From Wolbachia endosymbiont (group B) of Hofmannophila pseudospretella (GTDB taxonomy: Bacteria > Pseudomonadota > Alphaproteobacteria > Rickettsiales > Anaplasmataceae), in the NCBI RefSeq assembly GCF_964028515.1, contig NZ_OZ034788.1, positions 744,001 to 808,000 of the forward strand: 64,000 bases of DNA, written 5' to 3'. A program made the translations under genes and the position numbers. The notes beneath the pieces were generated by a model. It saw only the letters and a list, made by a program, of their open reading frames with translations. It ran no database searches and was not told the DNA's origin. Of this stretch, positions 1 through 8,298 are shown in pieces (position 1 is the first letter of the stretch; every line of letters begins with the position of its first letter).

Positions 1-10
1 TTAGTAAGAA

Positions 11-271
11 ATGAACGAATTGGCAAAAAGCACTAGGGAAGATATAGAAGAAAAAGTAAAGAAGATTATACTAGAGCACATCAGTAAGGATGTAGAGGGA
101 TTTGGTAGTTCTTCAAAGCTTTCAGACCATGGCACAGATAGTTTAGATGCAGTTGAAATAATCATGGCAGCTGAAGAAGAATTTGGTATAGAGATTCCTG
201 ATGAAGATGCGCAAAAAATGGAAACTATGGAACAGATAGTTGAATATGTAGTAAACAAAGCAAACAATTGA
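11..271 (+). CDS. acpP: Acyl carrier protein
   Basis: Carries growing acyl chains on a 4'-phosphopantetheine arm during type II fatty acid synthesis in the cytoplasm. The 86-residue acidic protein has the DSLD motif with the attachment serine at Ser44, followed by the helix II segment AVEIIM that docks partner enzymes. It has about ten more N-terminal residues than the E. coli protein. An in-frame TAA at positions 5-7 rules out a start further upstream. The stop lies 6 bases before fabF, its condensing-enzyme partner, so the two are probably co-transcribed. Confidence 0.97.
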   Translation: MNELAKSTREDIEEKVKKIILEHISKDVEGFGSSSKLSDHGTDSLDAVEIIMAAEEEFGIEIPDEDAQKMETMEQIVEYVVNKANN

Positions 272-277
272 TGTTGA

Positions 278-1549
278 ATGAGCAGAAGAGTAGTAGTTAC
301 CGGTGTTGGCTTAATTACTCCACTAGCAGCAGATGTTAATAACACCTGGTCAAAGCTGAAAGAAGGTAAATCTGGCATCAAAGCAATCAATACAGATAGG
401 TTCGACTCTTCTGATCTTGCTTGTCAGGTTGCAGGGCAGGTGCCTGTGCAATCCGATAACATTGAGCATTATTTTAATCCACCAGATTATATTTTTGAAA
501 AAGACCTAAAAAGAACAGATCGTTTTATTCACTACGGAATTGCAGCAGCTGTTCAGGCAGTAGAAGATTCACTAATTTTGGAAAATAAAAATATTAATAA
601 AGAGCGAATAGGTGTAGCTATTGGTTCTGGTATAGGTGGTCTTCCATCAATTCAGGAAAATGTAATTACCATGCAGGAGAAGGGGCCTAGACGTGTTAGC
701 CCATTTTTTGTTCCTGCAAGTCTAATAAATTTGATATCTGGTCATATTTCTATTAAATACGAATTTATAGGTCCAAATGACTCAGCGGTAACTGCATGTG
801 CAACAGGTGCGCATGCGATTATAAACTCAGCAAGAGCTATAAAACTCGGTGAAGCTGACATTATGATTGCAGGCGGAGCAGAAAGTGCGTTATGCAGAGT
901 TGGAATTGCAGGTTTTGCATCGATGAAGGCGCTATCAACTAAATTCAATGATAAGCCTGAAGAGGCCTCAAGGCCATGGGACGAAGAACGCGATGGATTT
1001 GTCATGGGCGAAGGGGCAGGTATATTAGTTCTGGAAGAATATGAACACGCAAAAAAAAGGGAAGCAAAAATATATGCAGAACTCACTGGATATGGACTCA
1101 CAGGAGATGCGCACCACATCACAGCACCACATCCAGAAGGAAGAGGCGCACTTAAGGCAATGGAACTTGCTTTAAGGAGTGCACAAGTAAGCCCAAGTCA
1201 AATTGGGTATATCAATGCACATGGAACTTCAACAACACTTGGGGATAAAGTTGAAGTAATAGCAATGAAGCAGTTATTCGGTGACTATGCCTATAAAATA
1301 CCTGTTTCCTCGACTAAATCTTCTATAGGACATTTACTTGGTGCCGCAGGAAGTGTTGAAGCAATATTTAGTATCCTTGCATTAAACAATGGAATTGTTC
1401 CACCAACTTTAAACCTACACAAACCTTCAGAAGGGTGTGATTTAAATTTTGTACCACTTAAAGCTCAAGAGCATAAAATTCAATATGCGCTTTCTAATTC
1501 ATTTGGTTTTGGTGGTACCAACGCGTCTCTCATCTTTGGAAAGGTGTAG
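278..1549 (+). CDS. fabF: 3-oxoacyl-ACP synthase II (KAS II)
   Basis: Condenses malonyl-ACP with acyl-ACP to extend fatty acids. The 423-residue protein is full length for the family. The Cys-His-His catalytic triad is visible as Cys174 in TACATG, His315 in NAHGTST and His352 in SSIGHLLGA. The glycine-rich GFGGTNAS motif is close to the C-terminus. It starts six bases after acpP, the classic acpP-fabF pair. Nothing in the sequence suggests decay. Confidence 0.97.
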   Translation: MSRRVVVTGVGLITPLAADVNNTWSKLKEGKSGIKAINTDRFDSSDLACQVAGQVPVQSDNIEHYFNPPDYIFEKDLKRTDRFIHYGIAAAVQAVEDSLILENKNINKERIGVAIGSGIGGLPSIQENVITMQEKGPRRVSPFFVPASLINLISGHISIKYEFIGPNDSAVTACATGAHAIINSARAIKLGEADIMIAGGAESALCRVGIAGFASMKALSTKFNDKPEEASRPWDEERDGFVMGEGAGILVLEEYEHAKKREAKIYAELTGYGLTGDAHHITAPHPEGRGALKAMELALRSAQVSPSQIGYINAHGTSTTLGDKVEVIAMKQLFGDYAYKIPVSSTKSSIGHLLGAAGSVEAIFSILALNNGIVPPTLNLHKPSEGCDLNFVPLKAQEHKIQYALSNSFGFGGTNASLIFGKV

Positions 1550-1581
1550 TTAATTATGCTATTTTGAATCGACTACGAAAA

Positions 1582-1701
1582 TGTTATTCGAGTAGCTGAA
1601 ACTGGAGTCCAGTTAAATTGGTCAGCATAAAAGTAATGTTGAAATATAACATTTTGATGATGATGAAGAAATGGATCCCAGTGTCAGCTACTCGAATGAC
1701 A
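1582..1701. repeat. Wolbachia-type palindromic repeat
   Basis: The region between fabF and murA holds two imperfect inverted arms. The left arm includes TTATTCGAGTAGCTG and the right arm includes CAGCTACTCGAATGAC, with ACTGGAGTCC/GGATCCCAGT as the inner pairing. It would fold into a long hairpin. The same core recurs throughout this window. It carries no credible ORF. Confidence 0.8.
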
Positions 1702-1777
1702 GAAGAAGAAAAAGCAAAATTTTGTCTTTTACCGCTAACCTATTATACTTACTTGATAAGTTCTATCGCTTGATTAA

Positions 1778-3064
1778 ATGCATAAAATATTAGTAAGAAG
1801 TAACCATAAGCCCTTAATTGGAAAAATCAAGATTAATGGTTCAAAGAATGCCGTCTTGCCAATAATGGCGGCAAGCTTGTTTAGTAATTCTTCAATAACT
1901 TTGCATAACGTACCTGATTTAATTGATGTGAATTTGATGTCTGAGCTGCTTAAGAGTCTTGGTGCAGAAGTAAATTTTATATGCAATAAAGACTATAAAG
2001 CAAATCACACTTTGGAAATTGACTGTAGCAATATCAATAACTATTTAATATCACATGAAATTGCAAGCAGACTGCGAGCATCTTTTTTAATGCTAGGTCC
2101 AATGCTCAGCAGATTTGGTAGAGTTTCAACAGTATTTCCTGGTGGATGTAATATTGGAAAACGTCCTGTTGACATTCATATTAAGGCACTTGAAGCAATG
2201 GGAGCTAAAATTGAAATTGATAGCTGTAATATAACTGCAACAACAAAGGGGAAATTGCAAGGCAAAGAAATAACATTTGAAAAAGTGAGTGTTGGTGCAA
2301 CAGAAAATATAATAATGGCAGCAACACTTGCAGAGGGAGTAACAATAATAAACAATGCTGCAATTGAGCCGGAAGTTCTTGATTTAATAGAATTTCTGAA
2401 GAGTATGGGTGCCAATATTGAAGTTAATAATACAAAAATCACAATAGAAGGTGTTGAAGCATTAAATGGGTGTGAGCATAAAATAATACCAGATCGCATA
2501 GAGGCCGGTACTTATGCTCTGGCTGCTGTCATTACCGGCGGCGAGCTAAAGTTAGAAGGAGTAAATTTGTCTGATATGGAATGTATTGCAAATGAATTGA
2601 AGACTATAGGAGCCGGAGTTGAGTTATGTGACGATGGTATGATTATTTCTAGAAAAAATGGCTCTATTAAATCTATTCACGTTACAACAAATCCATACCC
2701 CGACTTTCCCAGCGATATGCAACCACAACTAATGTCTGCTATGTGCATTGCAGATGGAATATCAATCATTGAAGAGAATGTTTTTGAAAGTAGATTTGCA
2801 CATGCGAATGAGTTAAGAAAATTAGGTGCTAATATCAGCATCGAAAAAAGTAAAGCTACTATAAGTGGAACAAAGAGTCTATCTGGAGCTAATCTGCATG
2901 CTAATGACTTAAGATCAACCGCAGCTTTAATTCTTGCTTCTTTGGTGGCTAAAGGAGAAACTATAATAAATAACTCACATCATTTATGGAGAGGCTATGA
3001 AGCAATGGACGAAAAACTCAATTCGTGTGGAGCCGATATTTCCTTGAGGACATGTTATGAATAA
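1778..3064 (+). CDS. murA: UDP-N-acetylglucosamine 1-carboxyvinyltransferase
   Basis: Transfers enolpyruvate from PEP to UDP-GlcNAc, the first committed step of peptidoglycan or lipid II precursor synthesis. The 428-residue length is normal. The SKNA motif (Lys23, Asn24) that binds substrate is present, and the mobile active-site loop has the PEP-attacking cysteine as Cys124 in FPGGCNIGKRP. The 3' end overlaps thyX by eight bases, so the two are translationally coupled. Wolbachia keeps lipid II synthesis although it lacks a full cell wall (known biology). Confidence 0.97.
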   Translation: MHKILVRSNHKPLIGKIKINGSKNAVLPIMAASLFSNSSITLHNVPDLIDVNLMSELLKSLGAEVNFICNKDYKANHTLEIDCSNINNYLISHEIASRLRASFLMLGPMLSRFGRVSTVFPGGCNIGKRPVDIHIKALEAMGAKIEIDSCNITATTKGKLQGKEITFEKVSVGATENIIMAATLAEGVTIINNAAIEPEVLDLIEFLKSMGANIEVNNTKITIEGVEALNGCEHKIIPDRIEAGTYALAAVITGGELKLEGVNLSDMECIANELKTIGAGVELCDDGMIISRKNGSIKSIHVTTNPYPDFPSDMQPQLMSAMCIADGISIIEENVFESRFAHANELRKLGANISIEKSKATISGTKSLSGANLHANDLRSTAALILASLVAKGETIINNSHHLWRGYEAMDEKLNSCGADISLRTCYE

Positions 3065-3890
3065 GCGAACTACAGTAAAAGAGATAGATGAAATTCTATA
3101 CGAAGAACATAAGGTGTTAGATCATGGATTTGTTCGAGTGATTGATTATATGGGCTCTGATAGCGCCATAGTTCAAGCTGCTCGTGTTTCTTATGGAAAA
3201 GGAACAAAACAGATAAATCAAGATGAAGCGCTTATAAAGTATTTGATGAGGCATCATCATACAACTCCATTTGAAATGTGTGAAATTAAGTTTCACGTGA
3301 AACTTCCAATTTTTATTGCAAGACAGTGGATAAGACACAGAACTGCAAATGTGAATGAATATTCCGGAAGGTATTCGATACTTGATAATGAATTTTATAT
3401 ACCAGAACAGGTTGCAAAACAATCTGATAATAATAAACAAGGCAGCGGTGAAGCTTTTGACTCAAGTACTTCAAAAGAAATAATAGATTCTCTAATAAAT
3501 GATTCTCATTTAGTATATTCTCATTATGAGAAATTTATTGAACAGGGCCTTGCAAGGGAAATTGCCCGAACTAATCTAACACTTAATTACTATACTCAGT
3601 TTTATTGGAAAATAGATTTACATAACCTTTTTCACTTTTTAAGGCTTAGAGCTGATCAGCACGCCCAATATGAAATTAGAGTCTATGCAGAAGTTATGTT
3701 GGACATAGTAAAGAAATGGGTCCCGCTGGCCTATAATGCTTTTGTTGAATACTCGCTAAAATCAGCCTGCATTTCAAAAACTGGTCTTGAAATAATTCGC
3801 AAGCTAATAAAAGGAGAAAATGTTACGAGAGAAGAAAGTGGCATTGGTAAAAGAGAATGGAATGAGCTGATGTCTATACTTGGTAAATAA
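3057..3890 (+). CDS. thyX: Flavin-dependent thymidylate synthase
   Basis: Makes dTMP from dUMP using methylene-tetrahydrofolate and FAD/NADPH. The ThyX signature RHRx7S is present as RHR at residues 93-95 and Ser103, followed by GRY. The C-terminal half contains the expected helix with RLRADQHAQYEIR. The length is 277 residues, usual for the family. The start codon lies inside the end of murA. There is no sign of a ThyA-type alternative in the window. Confidence 0.96.
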   Translation: MNKRTTVKEIDEILYEEHKVLDHGFVRVIDYMGSDSAIVQAARVSYGKGTKQINQDEALIKYLMRHHHTTPFEMCEIKFHVKLPIFIARQWIRHRTANVNEYSGRYSILDNEFYIPEQVAKQSDNNKQGSGEAFDSSTSKEIIDSLINDSHLVYSHYEKFIEQGLAREIARTNLTLNYYTQFYWKIDLHNLFHFLRLRADQHAQYEIRVYAEVMLDIVKKWVPLAYNAFVEYSLKSACISKTGLEIIRKLIKGENVTREESGIGKREWNELMSILGK

Positions 3891-3995
3891 TCTTGAAGAT
3901 AAATGTATAGTTGTTATTTACATAGCGTTTGCAGGATAGCTGTACAAAACCCAAACCAGTCACAGCTGTACAAACATTTTGGTAATTTGCATAGT

Positions 3996-4260
3996 AGATG
4001 ATGTCATTCCAGTGCTTGACACTGGAATCCAGGAATTTTGATTCTAAATTGGGTATTGGTCTTAAATTAAAATAAACGTTTGTGATGAGATTATATGAAC
4101 ACTGGATCCCAGTGTCGGAGCACTGGGATGACAAGAGAAGGAAACACTGGGATGAGAGGAGAGGGAAACACTGGCATGACAGAAGATGAAACCACTGGAA
4201 CATTTATTTTTGAAAGTAAATTACATAGTAGATGGTCAGTACTTGATACTGGAATCTAGT
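3996..4260. repeat. Cluster of palindromic repeats
   Basis: The 393-base gap between thyX and the minus-strand protease gene consists largely of palindromic repeat units. They include TCATTCCAGTGCTTGACACTGG, GGATCCCAGTGTCGG...CACTGGGATGAC, and short tandem degenerate units containing AAACACTGGGATGA or AAACACTGGCATGA. A minus-strand open frame across it (3874-4203) reads as a low-complexity cysteine-rich repeat and is a by-product of these units. Confidence 0.8.
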
Positions 4261-4283
4261 CCTTAAGATCAAGTTATGTCCTT

Positions 4284-5492
4284 TCACAGACTTGCAGGTG
4301 TGAGCAACAATTTATTCATACCTTTATCAACTGATATATCAATTATTCTTGAATTTGTTCTTTCCATTGTTTCATAAAGCTTTTCAGCTTTCTTTAACAT
4401 TAGTGTTGCATTTCTAAGCGTAATACAAATTTCGCAATAATCTGGAGAATTTTCAACATACATATTATATGAATAATGGTTTACAGCAAGTTCTATTGCC
4501 CTACTAACTTCCTCTAATGTAAAATTAGCAGCTCCTGTATTAGGACAAAAGCCAACCGCTCCTTTACTAGGGTCAAAAAATATGTATTTATCACTCTCTG
4601 CTTTATACAACAACATAGAATGTCCAGCATCCTTGAAATCCGCTCCATTATTAGCAAGATAAAAAGAATTAAATTCTAAGTAGCATCCTATCTCCACATC
4701 ATTTAAGACACGTTTGATTTGTTCTTGGTCAGTATCTATCCATACTTTTGTTGAAGATAAACCATCACACCATTGCTCATGCATTTTCTCATCAAAATAA
4801 AATAGAGCTCCTTCTCGCCTTTTAATACTCTGAACATCAATAATAGGTAAGAATTGCGATAAAAACTGCATCATTAATAACTCAATCGTTTGTTCTTTTC
4901 TTCCATCAATATAGTCCATAAAATCTTGTTCAGATATAATATTACCAGACTCGAGGAATTGAACAAAATCTTTCCTATTCTCTAATCTTATAAAGGTAAT
5001 AAAGTAATTTAATGAGTGACATAACCCTTCTTCGGGATCAAAATCTAAAATTTCTTCAAATCTATTTTTTAATTGTGCAATTTTAGATATATTCTCTGAC
5101 ATAAAAGCATTCAAATCAAATTGAATAGCTTGCTCACTTTCAAATAATTTATTATATTGTTCTTCAGCTGATAAATCTGGTGCTTTATATACATATCTAT
5201 CATTTTCTCTATGTATACCTTCTATATCTTTAATTATACCTTGTTCTACATTTTTACTGATAGCAGTTTTATGCTTTCCTCTGTTGGCAAATTTATTTAA
5301 AAACTCCGCAATTTCCTGTTTTGAAAGTGTTTTTTCAACTTCTCCATCTTTAGTTTTAGAAAACACTCTAATTTTAGCGTTTTTCTTGTCATACCAAAAT
5401 CCATTACTGACCGAACAAATAAGAAACATTACAAACTCGTTTAATAGTAGTACTGGAAATATTGACAATAAAATTACACAAAACATCTTCAA
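4284..5492 (-). pseudogene. C-terminal part of IS-split YopT-like (C58) cysteine protease
   Basis: Residues 34-402 of this frame are native and residues 1-33 are encoded by the end of the IS630 element. The native part shows a plausible papain-like triad: Cys158 in GLCHSLNY, His291 in AGHSMLLY and Asp307 in FFDPSKG. The 16-residue His-to-Asp spacing and the surrounding motifs resemble YopT/C58 peptidases, which are injected effectors in other bacteria. No methionine precedes residue 131 in the native part, so the true start lay upstream and was separated by the IS. Assignment to C58 is by motif only. Whether the IS-fused frame is expressed is unknown. Confidence 0.65.
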
Positions 5493-5817
5493 GTAAACCT
5501 ATGGTATCGTAGATACTATTGCGTAAAGTATTGTATTTGATATATTGCCACAACCTTTCAACAGGATTCAGTTCCGGTGAATAAGGAGGCAAGTATATGA
5601 TGGTAATGTTTTCCTGAATTTTCAAACTTTTTGATCTATGCCAACTTGCACAATCCATTACAAGAAAGGCTTCTTTCGTGCCTAAATCTTTCGACATCTG
5701 CTCCAGAAATATATTCATACAATCAGTGTTTACATATGGAGCAAGTAGGCTAATTTTCTTACCACTTCTTGGATTTACCGCACTGTAGATATAGAAATTT
5801 TGTCTACCAATTTTCAT
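5404..5817 (-). CDS. IS630 transposase, C-terminal DDE part (ORF B)
   Basis: This 137-residue frame carries the later catalytic part of an IS630/Tc1 DDE transposase. It contains the second aspartate in FLVMDCASWH and the glutamate in SPELNPVERLWQYIK. Its true reading frame extends upstream to about 5893, where it encodes FDESRFGTHSKIG with the first catalytic aspartate, so the start at 5817 is only the first ATG. It must be joined to ORF A by frameshifting or slippage at the seven-T run near 5885-5891. Confidence 0.88.
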   Translation of the reverse strand: MKIGRQNFYIYSAVNPRSGKKISLLAPYVNTDCMNIFLEQMSKDLGTKEAFLVMDCASWHRSKSLKIQENITIIYLPPYSPELNPVERLWQYIKYNTLRNSIYDTIGLLEDVLCNFIVNISSTTIKRVCNVSYLFGQ

Positions 5818-5890
5818 TTTAACCTGTGTTCTGACCCCTTTTTTAAACCATCCGTGTCCGATTTTTGAATGAGTTCCAAATCGTGATTCA

Positions 5891-6409
5891 TCAAAAAAAT
5901 ACCTCCTTTTCAGGGTGGGAATTGACTATTTTATTGAAGTATTTTTTAAACTCTTCTTGCTTGTTTTTATCTTGTTTATGGTGAATTGGCCTCGGTGTTA
6001 TGTAAGAAAACTTCATCCTTTGTATCTCACGGTGCACTGTTGATTTGCTAATGTTTAGGCCAAATTCCTCTGAGATTTTTATTTGCACTTCCTTAATAGT
6101 AATATTTGGATTTCTTTCTACCCATATTTCAATTTGCTCACGTTGATTTTTGTTTAATTTGCTTTTTCTTCGCCGCTGAGACGGGGAAAATAATCTTTCT
6201 ACTCTACCAAATTTTAGATGCTTTATCCATTCAGTCAAAGCAGTCCTTGAAATTTTACATATTCTTGCCACAGCGCTTATACTACTTTCTTTTCCTGCTA
6301 TCACCGCTTGTAACTTTTTTGAAACATATGCGTTATTTCTGACCTTTTTTAACATTTCTTTCGCCAAATTTACAACTTTTTCGTCTAATAGTTTTGACCT
6401 TAATGCCAT
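5891..6409 (-). CDS. IS630 transposase, N-terminal DNA-binding part (ORF A)
   Basis: The 172-residue protein has a helix-turn-helix region (AVARICKISRTALTEW) and a second winged-helix-like segment (ISKSTVHREIQRMKF), typical of IS630 transposases. It ends at KEVFF where a run of seven T meets a TGA. Shifting one base there opens the frame encoding the DDE domain. The same junction is found in the second IS copy, so it is part of the element and not a new mutation. Confidence 0.88.
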   Translation of the reverse strand: MALRSKLLDEKVVNLAKEMLKKVRNNAYVSKKLQAVIAGKESSISAVARICKISRTALTEWIKHLKFGRVERLFSPSQRRRKSKLNKNQREQIEIWVERNPNITIKEVQIKISEEFGLNISKSTVHREIQRMKFSYITPRPIHHKQDKNKQEEFKKYFNKIVNSHPEKEVFF

Positions 6410-6460
6410 TTATACCTCTCTATTTTATCTACTTTAGTATCACTTCTTTCCCATTATTGT

Positions 6461-7204
6461 CTATCTGTTCTTTATATAGTGGGAATTGGTATCAGTAAGT
6501 AATTGCTTTATGAATTGAGGATGTTTTTCTTGTAGGAATGTCACTAAGCAATCTGACATTCTATAGTCATTAGACATACTTGCTATTTTATATGGTGTAT
6601 CATGACCAGATTCCTGCATTTTATTGTATGCTTCTTTTGTATAATGCATATCGCGAGTGCTTTCTTTTTTAGCTGCATCATAGCTCCACATGAAAAGCTT
6701 CATACCGGTACGTAAAACTTCAGGTACTGTATCCATATTACCGGTAGAGTACTCAAGAAATGCATCGCTCATTTTTTCCATTAAAATTTTAGATTTTGCA
6801 CAAAGTAAGCCATTTACATCTCCAACAATAAAAGTCTTTGCTATCGTGCCGTCAGCTTCGTGTGCTCTTACTGTTCCACCACCCCATAATTCTCTATGGT
6901 CCTTACCACCTGAAAGTTCCTTGATGTGAGCTTTGTAATCATCGTAATTTTTCAGCACATAAAGCTGCAATTTTACTGGACCAGAATGAACGCTTTTTTG
7001 TGAATAGAAATTATCAGACCAGGCTCCGTAAGCATCTTTTACAGTTTGTTTTATATACTCAGGGGTATAACTAGCTAATCCCCCATATTTTACTTCTATC
7101 GTAAGCTGATCATTTATTACTATACTCTCTGTATTTGGAAATAAATTTTTAATCAACGTCTGTGATTTGTCAGATCCAGAATTTATTTTGAACTTCATAT
7201 TCAC
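6461..7204 (-). pseudogene. N-terminal part of IS-split gene (unknown domain)
   Basis: The frame encodes 247 residues, of which about the last nine (from TNSHYIKNR) come from the IS630 end. The native part is a globular protein of unknown family. It has no signal peptide or membrane segment and includes a GGGTVRAHEADG stretch and a TGMKLFMWSYDAA helix. It lies directly upstream, in transcription direction, of the protease-like segment at 4284-5390. Removing the IS plus one TA does not join the frames; removing 1097 or 1100 bases would. I infer one original effector gene of about 600 codons, now broken. Confidence 0.6.
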
Positions 7205-7277
7205 CTCTTAAAAATTTTCACTATAAATAAGTCTTGGAAACAATGTGTTAACCATAGATTCAGCCCTTACTTGATTT

Positions 7278-8186
7278 TTACATAACTGCTGAGATATCGC
7301 TGAAAAGCCGATTCTTAGTATTGAGATATTTAGCATAGCTGCCAGCAGCAGGTATTGAGTAAAAACCGCTTGCAAGTTCAAGATAAGAGCTGCTATTCAG
7401 AACAAAAAATAAATCGCTCTGGTCAAGCAATATGTCATAACCAGAGCTCGTGCAATGTAAGTATTCATTGCCTTCATACTCTGCTATGTAGTATTTACTT
7501 GCATCAAGATCACCATTAAGCTGTAAAATTGCTGCTGAACGTCCATTCCCAATACTATGGCCTTTTATTACTTTAAGTACTTTAATCTCATCATTTTCTA
7601 TGAGTTCTCTTAACTTTTCATTCTTTTGATTTAATTCTTCCTCTGCTTTTCTTCTGTCTTCTTCTAATTTTGTTTCTTTTTCGACAAGCTCATTTTGTAT
7701 TTGCAAAAACATATCTTGAATGGTTAAGCCATTTAGAAAGTAATCCAATACACTTGACACAAGTGGCTGCAATTCACCGTTATCTTCGAAGCTCTTTTCC
7801 TGCTTTTTGTCATATTGATTAGGGTTATAGATTGCATAGAGAGGATAAAAACCATAATTCACCTCATCGAATGATGACTTTATGGAAAATCCGCTCTGAT
7901 CAAGTGGAAGTTTAGTAGCTAAATATCTACCATTATCATCTCTGACATATAGCTCATTTATACCATAGTGACCACTATATTTGTTGTAATAAATATAAAA
8001 ATTCTCAGGATTAAGATTAAAGTAATCATCTAAATTGTTAGGTTTACCGAGCTTTTCACATAGAAAACTTTTGCTCTTATCTGTAAGTTTGATGCGTGTA
8101 GAGAAGTAACACCGATCTATTCGGTCACCTTTTTCTATTTCAAAGTCTAGGACTATTTTATCGCTAAACATACAGAATTTCCTCAC
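7278..8186 (-). CDS. Hypothetical protein with central coiled coil
   Basis: No family recognised. The 302-residue soluble protein has an N-terminal half rich in Tyr, Asn and Asp. A charged heptad-like stretch at about residues 165-200 (rich in E, K and L) probably forms a coiled coil. The C-terminal part has mixed beta-type sequence (GYDILLDQSDLFFVLNSS). There is no signal peptide. It sits upstream of the IS-broken effector gene on the same strand with a 73-base gap, so the two may have been one transcription unit. Confidence 0.7.
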   Translation of the reverse strand: MRKFCMFSDKIVLDFEIEKGDRIDRCYFSTRIKLTDKSKSFLCEKLGKPNNLDDYFNLNPENFYIYYNKYSGHYGINELYVRDDNGRYLATKLPLDQSGFSIKSSFDEVNYGFYPLYAIYNPNQYDKKQEKSFEDNGELQPLVSSVLDYFLNGLTIQDMFLQIQNELVEKETKLEEDRRKAEEELNQKNEKLRELIENDEIKVLKVIKGHSIGNGRSAAILQLNGDLDASKYYIAEYEGNEYLHCTSSGYDILLDQSDLFFVLNSSSYLELASGFYSIPAAGSYAKYLNTKNRLFSDISAVM

Positions 8187-8298
8187 ATTTCCAATATTTA
8201 TGATTATAAATTGTGTACTATGAAAAAAGCATTAAGGTCTTTTTGTGTATCTGATTTTTCTGATTCATTTGAAAATTACAAAAATAGTTTAGGCTACT

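Larger units (their letters stand above)
5394..6489 (-). mobile_element. IS630-family insertion sequence, copy 1
   Basis: The element is 1096 bp, bounded by TA dinucleotides (5392-5393 and 6490-6491) as expected for IS630/Tc1 elements. Its short terminal inverted repeat begins CCAA(A/T)(A/T). It carries a two-frame transposase on the minus strand. A second copy lies at 45187-46282 and encodes identical proteins, so the transposition was recent. It separates two protein-coding segments that probably belonged to one gene. Confidence 0.9.

Noticed and set aside
3874..4203. Minus-strand 109-residue frame with repeated SSQCF/LLSSQC units
   Set aside because: It is a translation of the palindromic repeat cluster, with no ribosome site and no family likeness.
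3991..4260. Possible CRISPR array from spaced CACTGGGATGA units
   Set aside because: Units are palindromic, unevenly spaced and degenerate, with no distinct unique spacers and no cas genes nearby.
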